Counted from the stretch's first letter, positions 26,459 through 35,265 are shown. The stretch: DNA of 64,000 nucleotides from Saccharophagus sp. K07 (GCF_014336955.1 NZ_QRAI01000005.1:124001-188000), one strand, 5' to 3'. The notes: a model not told the origin generated them from the sequence alone. A program made the numbers and translations.

Positions 26459-27246
26459 TGCTCATCGGCATTGCGCTGGGACTTTTCGTCGGTTTGATTA
26501 TGGGGCTGACGGGTGCGGGTGGTGGCATTCTTGCCATTCCCGCGTTGATGTATGGAATGGGTGTTGCCCTAACCGATGCGCGTCCTATTGCATTAATTGC
26601 CGTCGGCCTTGCCGCTATGGTGGGAAGTTTTCATGGTCTACGTTTAAAACTGCTGCGCTATCGCGCCGCACTTGTTCTCGCGTTGGCTGGTGGTTTGGTT
26701 GTGCCCTTCGGTATGGCGTTGGGGCATCAGTTAAGTCCGGTTGTACTTCATTGCTTATTTTCAGTAGTGATGGTTATCGTCGGTGTGCGCATGCTGTTTT
26801 CCGGTAAAGAGCTGACCTTGGAAAAAAACAATCTCGTCGGAATTGTATGTGCCATTGCGCCGGATTCGGGTCGCTTTATTTGGACGCCTAAAACCTTTTT
26901 CGTGATGGTTGCAATCGGTTTGGTTGCCGGATTTTTTACCGGGCTGTTAGGTGTAGGCGGAGGTTTTATTGTGGTCCCCGCGCTTTTGGCGGTGAGTCCG
27001 CTTTCTTTTAACAGTGCGGTGGCGACGTCGCTGATGGTAGTCGCACTGAATTCGTTGGTGGCTGTGGGGTTGGCTTTGCCGAATGGCGTAGCACTGACGA
27101 TTCCTGTAGAGCTATTTATTCTCTGCACAGTAAGTGGTCTGTTTGCCGGACGTATATTGGGTAAATGTATTCCCGGCCAATGGGTGCGTTATGGCTTTAG
27201 CGCCCTGTGCTTCAGCAACGCGATAGTGATGGCTGTGTATTTTTAA
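26458..27246 (+). CDS. TauE/SafE family sulfite exporter
   Basis: 262 residues. About eight membrane helices are arranged in two halves, each beginning with a glycine-rich motif (GLTGAGGGILAIPAL near 18 and GLLGVGGGFIVVPAL near 160), the hallmark of the TauE/SafE family. Exporting sulfite fits its place after the persulfide enzymes. Its start shares a base with the rhodanese stop, so the genes are translationally coupled. It ends 20 bases before a convergent gene. Confidence 0.9.
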   Translation: MLIGIALGLFVGLIMGLTGAGGGILAIPALMYGMGVALTDARPIALIAVGLAAMVGSFHGLRLKLLRYRAALVLALAGGLVVPFGMALGHQLSPVVLHCLFSVVMVIVGVRMLFSGKELTLEKNNLVGIVCAIAPDSGRFIWTPKTFFVMVAIGLVAGFFTGLLGVGGGFIVVPALLAVSPLSFNSAVATSLMVVALNSLVAVGLALPNGVALTIPVELFILCTVSGLFAGRILGKCIPGQWVRYGFSALCFSNAIVMAVYF

Positions 27247-27265
27247 CTGAGAGTGTCGGTGCTTG

Positions 27266-28252
27266 TTAGGCGTTAGGTTGCACGGCCGACAAGAGGCGAT
27301 CTTGCCACGCATCCTGATCAATTTCCCTTTCGTGAATAATTTCGATGCGACTGTCGAGAGCGTCGTCCAGTTCGATTTCAGTCAGCACCGCGCCGGATTT
27401 ATTAAAACCAAAAACCCCTTGCTCCGTAATCAATGCCGCTTTTAAGCGTTCTTCCTCGCAGCCATTCAAGAGCGCAAAAATTTTGGCGTAGTCGAAAATA
27501 ATATCCGGGCTGAAAATCCAACCGCTGCTGAAATAGCCATCGGCTGCGCGGCTTTTATGGATATAACCGCAGGCGGGCAGGGTTTCCGGCAGGTCGACGG
27601 TGAAAGGGCTCACCGCATTGAATTCGCGCTTTTGGCTTGGTGTGCGATTTTCCTGATCCAAAAGCGCCGGATTTAATTCGCCCCAACTGCTGTAAATCAG
27701 GGTTTTCCCCGGCAGGTATTCTTGCCAGTACTGTTCCAGACGCTCGCGGTCCGCGCCGGTATAAGTGTCCTCTTTATTGCCCACCACTACATCGGCAACT
27801 TGCAGCTGTTGCTGAAAGGTCGCGTTATCGCGGTAGCGCGCATCGGCCAATTTGCGTGCATCCACCAAGGTGATAGTTGCGCGCAGGTCCAGAACATTTT
27901 GATAAAGCTCAGAACGCAGCAGGGCGATAATTTCCGCCGGATGGCCGAGCCCGGTGGGTTCAATCAACAATCGCTGCGGCTTCGCTTTGCGCAGCAGACG
28001 GTTAAGGGCAATCTGCACCGGCAAGCTATTGGCGCAACACATGCAGCCGCTCGGTACTTCGCGCACAAAAATATCGTCTCCCGCACCGCTCAAAAGCGCG
28101 CCGTCGATTCCCACTTCACCAAATTCATTTACCAGCACCGCCCAACGTTCACCTGCTGGTTTTGTTTTTAACAGGTTCAGTATTGAGGTGGTTTTTCCTG
28201 TGCCGAGAAAGCCGGTGATGATATTGGTTGGAATCGGACGCGCGTCTGTCAT
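27266..28252 (-). CDS. COG0523 GTPase, zinc metallochaperone type (CobW/ZNG1 family)
   Basis: 328 residues. Walker A is GFLGTGKTT (14-22), the CxCC metal motif GCMCC is at 69-73, and the guanine motif is GNKED (about 168-172). A C-terminal CobW_C region follows. COG0523 GTPases insert metal into client proteins; those in zinc-starvation regulons help keep key zinc enzymes loaded. It lies 6 bases downstream of a gamma-carbonic-anhydrase-like gene and behind a ZnuD-like receptor gene, which points to zinc. No His-rich tail is present. Confidence 0.88.
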   Translation of the reverse strand: MTDARPIPTNIITGFLGTGKTTSILNLLKTKPAGERWAVLVNEFGEVGIDGALLSGAGDDIFVREVPSGCMCCANSLPVQIALNRLLRKAKPQRLLIEPTGLGHPAEIIALLRSELYQNVLDLRATITLVDARKLADARYRDNATFQQQLQVADVVVGNKEDTYTGADRERLEQYWQEYLPGKTLIYSSWGELNPALLDQENRTPSQKREFNAVSPFTVDLPETLPACGYIHKSRAADGYFSSGWIFSPDIIFDYAKIFALLNGCEEERLKAALITEQGVFGFNKSGAVLTEIELDDALDSRIEIIHEREIDQDAWQDRLLSAVQPNA

Positions 28253-28258
28253 AAATCC

Positions 28259-28819
28259 TTAGAATTCGTTGGAGAGTTCCTTGTAGCCTTTAATCAAATA
28301 ATGGTTGGCGCTGACAATGGATTCGGAGAACGCCTGATATTCCGGATCCACTTTGGGAATAGTGTTTAAATCGAAATCGTGACCGATGCGTGTCATGGAC
28401 GGTACGTGGAAACGTTCTGGCAGATCGCAGCCGTCCACTACCGAGTTATGGCGCACCACGCAGCCGTCGCCGACGCGGCAGTTGAACAGAACGCTATTGA
28501 ATCCGATAAACACATTGCTGCCGACTACGCAGGGACCGTGAATGATGGAGCGGTGGGCGATGGAGGTGCTTTCGCCGATTTCGACTTTAGCGCCTGCCTT
28601 GGAGTGGATCACCACGCCGTCCTGCACATTGGAATTACGACGAATAATAATGGCTTCCATCTCGCCGTTTTCGTCCACTTCATCCGCACGAATAACGGCG
28701 TAGGGACCGATAAATACATTGGCTTCGATAATGACTTTGCCGCAAATAATTGCGGTGTTGTCTACATAAGCTTCGCTGCTGACTTCGGGGTAGTGGCCGG
28801 TAGGGTTCTTGCGGAGCAT
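28259..28819 (-). CDS. gamma-class carbonic anhydrase-like hexapeptide protein
   Basis: 186 residues. Repeated hexapeptide turns of a left-handed beta helix run from about 20 to 150. The three zinc-ligand histidines of the gamma class fit VVIHSKAG and SIAHRSIIHGP. The family includes the Cam/CamH carbonic anhydrases and CcmM; activity of such stand-alone proteins is often unproven. Zinc-regulated paralogs of zinc enzymes are frequent beside COG0523 GTPases, and this gene lies immediately upstream of one. The start ATG has only a weak ribosome binding site. Confidence 0.85.
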   Translation of the reverse strand: MLRKNPTGHYPEVSSEAYVDNTAIICGKVIIEANVFIGPYAVIRADEVDENGEMEAIIIRRNSNVQDGVVIHSKAGAKVEIGESTSIAHRSIIHGPCVVGSNVFIGFNSVLFNCRVGDGCVVRHNSVVDGCDLPERFHVPSMTRIGHDFDLNTIPKVDPEYQAFSESIVSANHYLIKGYKELSNEF

Positions 28820-28884
28820 AAAAGGCGCCTCATATTTTGGATGAATTTGCCGCGATTACATCTTTGCAGGGACTTTAGCAAACT

Positions 28885-28979
28885 CGAAGCGTTTCAGGTA
28901 TTAAAGATCTTCTATCAGAGGCATTGGCATATCAGAGATGCCAATTATTGCAATCCTCTCTTATATGCCTAACGCTTCG
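28885..28979. repeat. nested inverted repeats between the receptor and carbonic anhydrase genes
   Basis: An outer 9-bp pair, CGAAGCGTT at 28885-28893 and AACGCTTCG at 28971-28979, encloses an inner perfect 8-bp pair, ATTGGCAT at 28923-28930 and ATGCCAAT at 28938-28945. It lies just downstream of the receptor stop and upstream of the carbonic anhydrase gene, with no T tract. It may be an attenuator, a processing site or a small non-autonomous element. Confidence 0.55.
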
Positions 28980-28991
28980 TATGGCGACCTC

Positions 28992-31328
28992 TTATAAGGA
29001 TCCCCGTATCCCAAACCTAAACCCCCGCCCATGCAGCGGCGCCAGATCTTTCAGGAATGACGAGTGCACTTGGGCGTATTCATCGGTCAGATTGTCGCCC
29101 TGCAGGTACCAGGTGATCTCGGTGCCATCGAAGTTATGGGAATAGGAAATTTCCGCATTGATCAATGTGTAACCATTGGTCGCTGACTCGCCTGGGGCGG
29201 TGTTGTCCTGATCAAACAGGTGGCTTACCCAGAATTTGGTGTTCCATTTTTTATGGTTGAAGTCCCACATAACGCCCAGTCGTTTCGGTGGTGTGCGGGG
29301 TAGGTATTCGCCCGATTTCAATTCCGCTTGGACGTTGTCACCCCATAAGGTCCACTGCAAAAACTCTGCAGGTCGCCAAGTGAATTGCAATTCCGCGCCA
29401 TAAAGAACAGCATCGCTTTGGCGGAAGATATAAACCGGCAAATCGCCTTCGTGTTCTTCTTCGCCTTCATGACCAAATAATTGATGTGTCGTCAGTCCTG
29501 TATCAGCTTGATAAAAATAATCGGAAATTTCGTTATAAAAAATATTGAAGATAAAACCGAAAGCGCCTTTGTGTTTGCGCAGGCTGATATCGATATTGTT
29601 GGATTTTTCCGTTGTTGGTTCGTCAGCGATTTCCAAATGGAAATGATCCGGCGCTACTTCGTGCACATCAAACATTGCACCTATCTCAAATGTCTGTGTG
29701 CCGATATGTGGTCCCAGGGCAAATAATTCCGCTGCGGAGGGTGCGCGTTGTGCGTGGGCGTAGGAAATGCCGAATTTATAACTATCGGCAAAATCCCACA
29801 CGACGCCAGCGGAGAGGCTGTAAGGTGTGAAATCGTAATCGCGAGAAATTAAAGACGCTGATTCGCCATGGTTGTGCAAATCCGGCAGATAAAACGAATC
29901 GGTTTTCAAGGATATTTTTTCTATACGAGCGCCAAGCTGCCAGAGCAGAGCGCCGCTGTGTTTTTCCTCAATCAAAGCGACGGTAAATGTGTCGGTATCC
30001 GATTGAGGAGTAAAGGCTTCTGCACCTTCGGAGGAAAATTCCGTGGTTTTGTATTCGCTGGATAATGCGCCGCGCCAGCCGAGAATTTCCCGGTGGAGAA
30101 AATCGACGCGGGTTTGCAGAGTTTTGTTTTTAAACAGACTGCCATCATCCGCATGTTCGTCGTGAATTTCGCGGTGTTGATAATCCGAATAGCCGATTTT
30201 GGTGTTGATATCGCTGAGAATGCCTTTGTTCAGCGCGAATTCACCAATCAGCAGCCAGCGGTTTTGCTGCAGTTTTGCTCTTACATCTTCTTGCTGGTGA
30301 ATATCTTCGTGCTCATCATGATCGTGGTCATCGTCATGATCATGAGCGTTATGTTGATGACCGGGAATGCCGTAATCGCGTGTCAATTTACCAAAGGAGA
30401 TTCCAAGTAAACCGTTGTCGAGGAAATAGCTGCCGCCAGCGTTAAAACTGGCGGATGAGGAAGCACTATTGGCTAATCTTTTACGATTTTCATCGTCGGC
30501 GGGAATTTTGTAGTTATTGCCGTCGCGCCAAAACCCATCGAGATGATAGGCAACTTGATCTGCCCCGGAAGTCACACCGAAACCGGTGTAATTTTCGTCG
30601 GCAACGGAATTATGGCCGGTGTTGAAGTGGGCGCGGGTTTGGTTATCGCGCGGAACCCGGTCGTCGACGATATTCACTACGCCGCCTATAGCGCCAGTGC
30701 CGTAAAACAGCGTTGCGGGGCCGCGTAATACTTCGATTTGTTCGGCAGAACCGGTTTCTGTTGCGACGGAATGATCGGGGCCTATGCGCGAAGCATCGGC
30801 CACATCCAGACCGTTTTGCGCAATTTGTACACGCGGTCCGTCCATGCCGCGAATAATCGGGCTGCTGGATACGGGGCCGTAGTAGGTCGAGTGAATTCCC
30901 GCTTCATTTTTTAAGGTTTCACCCAAAGTGCTTGCACTTTTACGGCGCAATTCATCGCCGCGAATCACGGAAATCGGCTGGACGGATTCCATATTGGAAG
31001 CGTGGATCGGCAAACCGTAGACGTCGATTTGCTCCAGCACTGTGGGCTGTAAAACCAGCTGCAGATTTTTGTTCTGCTGTTCTACATGAACCGCCAAATG
31101 GCTGTACCCCTGCGCCGTCACATGCAACTCAATGGCGCCGTCTTCGGGGAGATCTTGCAGGCTAAACTGCCCGTCTGGATTGGTAAGTGTGCTTTGTCGA
31201 CTGCCGACAACCGAGACTTTAGCGGCTTCCAATGGCCGTCCCTGATCGTCTGTCACAACGCCTGTAACGGTCTCTGCAAAAACCTGCGTACTCAGCAGGA
31301 TGCCGGAAAGAAACACAACTCGCTTCAT
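28992..31328 (-). CDS. znuD: ZnuD-like TonB-dependent zinc receptor
   Basis: 778 residues if started at the ATG 31328, where MKRVVFLSGILLSTQVFAET is a good signal peptide; an upstream ATG at 31421 would place extra residues before it. A carboxypeptidase-regulatory-like domain (about 24-100), a plug (GDELRRKSASTLGE, IRGMDGPRVQI) and a barrel follow. Extracellular loops are rich in His and Asp: a run at about 330-360 (HNAHDHDDDHDHDEHE) and GHEGEEEHEG further on, typical of ZnuD receptors that capture zinc. Downstream on the same strand lie the carbonic anhydrase-like and COG0523 genes. A Zur-like palindrome lies 33 bases upstream of the start. Confidence 0.88.
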   Translation of the reverse strand: MKRVVFLSGILLSTQVFAETVTGVVTDDQGRPLEAAKVSVVGSRQSTLTNPDGQFSLQDLPEDGAIELHVTAQGYSHLAVHVEQQNKNLQLVLQPTVLEQIDVYGLPIHASNMESVQPISVIRGDELRRKSASTLGETLKNEAGIHSTYYGPVSSSPIIRGMDGPRVQIAQNGLDVADASRIGPDHSVATETGSAEQIEVLRGPATLFYGTGAIGGVVNIVDDRVPRDNQTRAHFNTGHNSVADENYTGFGVTSGADQVAYHLDGFWRDGNNYKIPADDENRKRLANSASSSASFNAGGSYFLDNGLLGISFGKLTRDYGIPGHQHNAHDHDDDHDHDEHEDIHQQEDVRAKLQQNRWLLIGEFALNKGILSDINTKIGYSDYQHREIHDEHADDGSLFKNKTLQTRVDFLHREILGWRGALSSEYKTTEFSSEGAEAFTPQSDTDTFTVALIEEKHSGALLWQLGARIEKISLKTDSFYLPDLHNHGESASLISRDYDFTPYSLSAGVVWDFADSYKFGISYAHAQRAPSAAELFALGPHIGTQTFEIGAMFDVHEVAPDHFHLEIADEPTTEKSNNIDISLRKHKGAFGFIFNIFYNEISDYFYQADTGLTTHQLFGHEGEEEHEGDLPVYIFRQSDAVLYGAELQFTWRPAEFLQWTLWGDNVQAELKSGEYLPRTPPKRLGVMWDFNHKKWNTKFWVSHLFDQDNTAPGESATNGYTLINAEISYSHNFDGTEITWYLQGDNLTDEYAQVHSSFLKDLAPLHGRGFRFGIRGSL

Positions 31329-31360
31329 GGATGTATCCAGGTGGGTAAAAATGCGTGGTA

Positions 31361-31376
31361 CGATACAACGTATCAT
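31361..31376 (-). promoter_or_regulatory. candidate Zur operator upstream of znuD
   Basis: GATAC-AAC-GTATC (31362-31374) is a perfect 5-bp inverted repeat; on the minus strand the wider site reads ATGATACGTTGTATCGT. It fits the shape of gammaproteobacterial Zur boxes (AATGTTATANTATAACATT) at the outer ATG, TA and C positions, with differences inside. Its position and the zinc context are the main support. Confidence 0.5.
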
Positions 31377-31459
31377 TTTGCGTGGCAACAAAGGATTTGG
31401 CCGGGAATAATTTATTGGCACGTGTTACCTAGGAGAGGGTAAGGATGCGCGTGGTTGTA

Positions 31460-31924
31460 CTAAATCCCACCCACAAACCCCAACTGCCGCCACGCCTCAT
31501 AACTCACAATCGCAACCGCATTGGAAAGATTCAGGCTGCGACTGTTGGGCTGCATAGGGATACGCAAACGGTGTTCGAGGGGAAAAGAGCCCAGTACGTC
31601 GGCGGGCAGACCAGCTGTTTCCGAGCCGAACAACAACACGTCACCGGCCTGGTATTGCAGCTGGTCGTGCGGACGGCTGCCTTTGGTGGTGCAGGCCAGA
31701 ATGCGCCGACCGGTCATGGCCTGGCTGAAGTCTTGGTAGTTTTTGTGGATGGTGACTTTGGTGAGATCGCTGTAATCCAGCCCGGCGCGGCGCAGTTTTT
31801 TCTCTTCCAGATCAAAACCGAGCGGCTCGATCAAATGCAGCCAGCAGCCATTATTGGCGATCAGGCGAAGGATATTGCCGGTATTGGGCGCAATTTGCGG
31901 TTCAAAAAGGGCGATATGAAACAT
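31460..31924 (-). CDS. trmL: tRNA (cytidine(34)-2'-O)-methyltransferase
   Basis: 154 residues, the normal size. TrmL methylates the wobble ribose of certain leucine tRNAs. The SPOUT motifs are intact: [19 protein letters not shown] near the start, FGSETAGLP and the knot motif [17 protein letters not shown] at the C-terminus. It sits alone inside the zinc-related island and is not expected to belong to it functionally. The znuD start lies 132 bases downstream. Confidence 0.95.
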   Translation of the reverse strand: MFHIALFEPQIAPNTGNILRLIANNGCWLHLIEPLGFDLEEKKLRRAGLDYSDLTKVTIHKNYQDFSQAMTGRRILACTTKGSRPHDQLQYQAGDVLLFGSETAGLPADVLGSFPLEHRLRIPMQPNSRSLNLSNAVAIVSYEAWRQLGFVGGI

Positions 31925-32051
31925 GGCGGTCGCGCGGATAAAAAAATGTGCCGCATTTTAACGGCAGCGGTCAGATATGTCTTGATGGCGGCACCTTTTC
32001 CGCTCTACGGATAACCGCTGTATGATTCGCGCAGACTTTTTGGAGGTGATC

Positions 32052-32573
32052 ATGCGTCTCTCAGCTTTGAGCTTTTTATGGTTATTCGCACTGGCAATGC
32101 CGTTATTTGCACATGACCACGCCCATCATCACGAATCCCACGAGGCCCACGTGCACGGCAAAGCTCAGCTGCAAGTGGCAGGCGAGGGCACCGATTTATT
32201 GGTGTCGCTGCGCTCGCCTGCGGCAAATTTTCTCGGTTTTGAACATACTCCCCAAACGGAGAAAGAGCGCAAAACAGCAAATCAGGCGCGAGATTTTTTG
32301 CAGAAGGTTGCGCAGTGGTTGGGGCTTGAGGGCGGTAATTGCAGGATTGCCAGCGTGGATATCGGCAATGCGGAAGCGCATGAGCATCACACAGATATCG
32401 AAGTCGAAGCCATGTTTCATTGTGCAAAGCTGGCGGAATTGCAGGGATTATCGCTCGAGCTTTTTAGCGAATTTCCTGCCGTAGAAACGATTGAATTGGA
32501 ATGGGTGATTGAGCAAAGGCAGGGCAGTGCGGTGTTGAGCAGGGAAAAACCGCGGGCTGCCCTGGGGCGTTAA
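32052..32573 (+). CDS. zrgA: ZrgA-like periplasmic zinc-binding protein (DUF2796)
   Basis: 173 residues from the ATG at 32052, which follows a ribosome binding site, GGAGGTGATC, perfectly complementary to the 16S 3' end; an upstream ATG at 32022 is less likely. A signal peptide (about 1-19) is followed by a His-rich stretch HDHAHHHESHEAHVHGKAQL. Family features are SPAANFLGFEH and the C-terminal region ending in VETIELEW. ZrgA of Vibrio cholerae binds zinc and works with an ABC system that includes a DUF3299 protein, as found next to this gene. The next gene is convergent, directly abutting. Confidence 0.85.
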   Translation: MRLSALSFLWLFALAMPLFAHDHAHHHESHEAHVHGKAQLQVAGEGTDLLVSLRSPAANFLGFEHTPQTEKERKTANQARDFLQKVAQWLGLEGGNCRIASVDIGNAEAHEHHTDIEVEAMFHCAKLAELQGLSLELFSEFPAVETIELEWVIEQRQGSAVLSREKPRAALGR

Positions 32574-33191
32574 TTATTCTTCGTAGGGCAGTATGCGATC
32601 CACCTTCATGGAGTAAGCAGAAGTGGCCAGATCGTGCTCCTGCAATTCGGTAAAAATGGTGCCTTCGATAAAAAAGGCATCGCTCAAATCATCCAACGTA
32701 AGGCCGGGTTCGTAAGTGGCGAAAATGATTTGATTGGGCGGCGGCGGTGGTACGTGGATACAGGCGCCGAAGAACGGCACCAGCAAAAATGTGGTGATCA
32801 CCTGGTTGTCGTCAAAATCCAGGGGCACGATAAATCCGGGTAAACGAACCTTGCGTTGGTGAAATTCCGCGATGACCTTGGTGGACACCAGCGCTTTCTG
32901 ATAGGGATCGTCCGGATTTTCCTGCTGAATTTTGAGTTGATCTTCCAGCGTATCTTCCTCGGAGCCGTCGGCGATTTCATTCAAATATTCCGGCGGATTC
33001 ATCAGCGCATCCAGATCTTCCTTCGGTATCAAATCCGTCCATTCGATTTCCTGATATTCGATTTTGGGGCCGGCGGAGTTTGCTGGAGGATTTTGCGCGG
33101 GCGCTTGTTGGATAGCCGACTTTTTAGAGCAGCCTGTTACCAGCACCAGTGAGGAGAAAAGCAGAAGGAAGAACGCGCGAAGAAAGGTCAT
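32574..33191 (-). CDS. DUF3299 lipoprotein of the Zrg zinc system
   Basis: 205 residues. The N-terminus is a lipoprotein signal with lipobox LVTGC (Cys at about 21), followed by a Pro/Ala-rich spacer. The C-terminal domain carries the DUF3299 signature FFGACIHVPPPPPNQ. DUF3299 proteins occur next to DUF2796 (ZrgA) and MacB-like ABC genes in zinc-responsive loci of Vibrio and relatives; their molecular role is unknown. It is divergent from the ABC transporter genes and convergent with zrgA. Confidence 0.85.
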   Translation of the reverse strand: MTFLRAFFLLLFSSLVLVTGCSKKSAIQQAPAQNPPANSAGPKIEYQEIEWTDLIPKEDLDALMNPPEYLNEIADGSEEDTLEDQLKIQQENPDDPYQKALVSTKVIAEFHQRKVRLPGFIVPLDFDDNQVITTFLLVPFFGACIHVPPPPPNQIIFATYEPGLTLDDLSDAFFIEGTIFTELQEHDLATSAYSMKVDRILPYEE

Positions 33192-33280
33192 AAGTCGGCA
33201 GGTCGCTGAGTTTCAAAAAACGCGGCTATGTTATAGGCTTTCGCCCCCTCCGACAATTTAGGCAGGTTTTCCCGCTGATT

Positions 33281-33961
33281 ATGGAACCCGTTGCAGACGC
33301 CATTTCCGTGCACGGCTTGCGCTTTGCTTATGCCAGCGAGACGGTGCTGTATATTCCGGAGTGGCGGATTGCCTCGGGTGCGCGGGTGTTTTTGCGCGGC
33401 GCGTCGGGCAGCGGCAAATCGACCTTATTGAATCTGCTCTGCGGCATGCTGCGTCCTTCCTCCGGCGAACTCAAAGTGCTCGGGCAGGATTTGACCGGGA
33501 TGGGCAATCACGCCCGCGATAAATTCCGTGCGCGCCATCTGGGTGTGGTGTTTCAGCAATTCAATTTGATTCCCTGGCTCACAGTGCGGGAGAACATCAA
33601 ACTCGCCGCGCATTTCGGCTCTTCCCGGCGGGAATGGCAAGATTATTTAGTGGAGCTGATGCAGCGTGTGAATCTGCCTGCTGCTCTGCTCGAGCAAAAA
33701 GCCGGTGCCCTGAGTATCGGTCAGCAGCAGCGGGTGGCAGTGGTGCGTGCTTTGATCAATCAGCCGGAAATTCTGCTGGTGGACGAGCCAACGTCGGCGC
33801 TCGACCAGGACAATCGCGATGCTTTTATTGAATTGTTACTGCGCACGCTGGATGCCTGCGGCGCAACCTTGATCTTTGTCAGTCACGACCGCTCCCTGGC
33901 CGGCCATTTTTCCACTCAGGTGGATATGGCGGAGCTTAATCACGCGGAGAGGGTGGCCTGA
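33281..33961 (+). CDS. ABC transporter ATP-binding protein (MacB/LolD type)
   Basis: 226 residues. Walker A GASGSGKST, Q-loop FQQFNLIPWLTVREN, signature LSIGQQQRV, Walker B ILLVDEPTSALD and the switch His in VSHDRS are all present. It is of the LolD/MacB class, which works with FtsX-like permeases. It overlaps the permease gene by 1 base (TGATG). Its place beside zrgA and the DUF3299 gene supports a role in the Zrg-type zinc system. Confidence 0.92.
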   Translation: MEPVADAISVHGLRFAYASETVLYIPEWRIASGARVFLRGASGSGKSTLLNLLCGMLRPSSGELKVLGQDLTGMGNHARDKFRARHLGVVFQQFNLIPWLTVRENIKLAAHFGSSRREWQDYLVELMQRVNLPAALLEQKAGALSIGQQQRVAVVRALINQPEILLVDEPTSALDQDNRDAFIELLLRTLDACGATLIFVSHDRSLAGHFSTQVDMAELNHAERVA

Positions 33962-35160
33962 TGTTCTGGCGGGTGGCTTGGCGCAGTCTGTCGCAACGCA
34001 AGTCGTCGGTGGCCCTGACGATTGCGGCTTTGGCGTTGAGCATCTTGGTACTGGTGGGTATTGAGCATGTGCGACAAAACGCCAAGTCGGCGTTTGCCAG
34101 GACCATCTCGGGTACGGACTTGATCGTCGGTGCGCGCACCGGCGATATCAATTTGCTGCTCTATTCGGTCTTTCGCCTGGGCAATGCGAGCAATAACGTG
34201 TCCTGGCGCAGTTATCAGGAAATCGCTGCGCTGCCGGATGTGGCCTGGACTATTCCGCTGTCGTTGGGTGATTCCCATAAAGGCTATAAGGTTCTCGGTA
34301 CCAATGAGTCGTACTTTAACCATTACCGCTATGGCCAGAGCCTGCCTTTAACCTTTGCCGCAGGGCGGGAATTTCACGCGGCTTTCGAAGTGGTTTTGGG
34401 TGCGGAAGTGGCGCGACGCTTGGGGTACAAGCTCGGCGATGAGCTGGTGCTGGCCCATGGCACAGCGGCGACCAGTTTTACCTTGCACGATGAGCATCCT
34501 TTTACCGTAGTGGGCATCTTAAAACCCACCGGCACTCCGGTAGATCAGACTCTGCATATCAGCCTTGCCGGCCTGGAGGCAATTCACCGCAAGGGGGCAG
34601 CCCACGATCTTGAACCGGAATCCATCACCGCATTTTTGGTTGGCTTGAAATCCCGCGTGAAGGTATTTCAGGTACAGCGCGCGGTCAGTCAGTATCGCGG
34701 TGAACCGCTGCAAGCTATTTTGCCCGGTGTGGTGCTGACGCAGTTCTGGTCAAGCCTCGGGGTGATGGAAGGAACCCTGCGCTTTGTTTCGGCCCTAGTA
34801 TTGGTGGCGGCCTTGTTTGGCATGTCGGCAATGCTGCTCGCCTCCATGCGCGAAAGAAAACGGGAAATCCTCTTGCTGCGCACGGTAGGCGCCAGCCCCT
34901 GGTTTATTGCACTGCTGTTACAGCTGGAAGTGCTGTTGATGACCACCTTAGCCACAGTCGCGGCTTATGCTGTGAGTACCGTACTTTTGACCTTGGGTCG
35001 TTCTTATATAGTGGATTCTTTCGGCCTGCATATCTCCGCGAACCTGTTCTACCCGGCTACCGGCTATATGCTGGGCGCTGTCTACACCGGCGCTGTGATC
35101 GTCGGTTTTGTTCCGGCCTTTGCCGCCTACCGTTTTTCCCGCCACCCGTCTCACTTCTGA
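33961..35160 (+). CDS. ABC transporter permease, FtsX/MacB type
   Basis: 399 residues. One N-terminal helix (about 16-33) is followed by a large periplasmic MacB-PCD domain (about 34-265) and three C-terminal helices (about 280-300, 323-350, 365-390), the FtsX-like layout. SMRERKREILLLRTVGASPW between helices is the typical coupling segment. It works with the ATPase encoded immediately upstream. Such pairs usually drive periplasmic or envelope events rather than classical import, so how the Zrg system takes up zinc is unclear. Confidence 0.92.
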   Translation: MFWRVAWRSLSQRKSSVALTIAALALSILVLVGIEHVRQNAKSAFARTISGTDLIVGARTGDINLLLYSVFRLGNASNNVSWRSYQEIAALPDVAWTIPLSLGDSHKGYKVLGTNESYFNHYRYGQSLPLTFAAGREFHAAFEVVLGAEVARRLGYKLGDELVLAHGTAATSFTLHDEHPFTVVGILKPTGTPVDQTLHISLAGLEAIHRKGAAHDLEPESITAFLVGLKSRVKVFQVQRAVSQYRGEPLQAILPGVVLTQFWSSLGVMEGTLRFVSALVLVAALFGMSAMLLASMRERKREILLLRTVGASPWFIALLLQLEVLLMTTLATVAAYAVSTVLLTLGRSYIVDSFGLHISANLFYPATGYMLGAVYTGAVIVGFVPAFAAYRFSRHPSHF

Positions 35161-35161
35161 A

Positions 35162-35265
35162 CCCTTTGGCGCTTCGCCAATTCCCCTTGGACGCTTCGGC
35201 TATTTGCACCGGCAATTGATCCTATAACGCTTTGGTTATTCACCCTGTAACGCTTAGCTGATTCG
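35162..35265. repeat. four degenerate direct repeats upstream of the pilus genes
   Basis: A unit like CCTNNAACGCTTNGNNNATT occurs four times with CGCTT at 35170, 35192, 35228 and 35251. The spacings are 22, 36 and 23 bases. It lies between the ABC permease and mshI, before a TATACT at 35289-35294 that may be a -10. A clustered transcription-factor site array is possible. Confidence 0.5.

Noticed and set aside
30290-30360. Repetitive CATGATCGTGGTCATC-like stretch as a CRISPR or tandem repeat
   Set aside because: It encodes the His/Asp-rich loop of the ZnuD-like receptor; the repetition follows codon use.
33936-34323. Minus-strand open frames over the ABC permease start
   Set aside because: Explained as shadows of the permease and ATPase genes.
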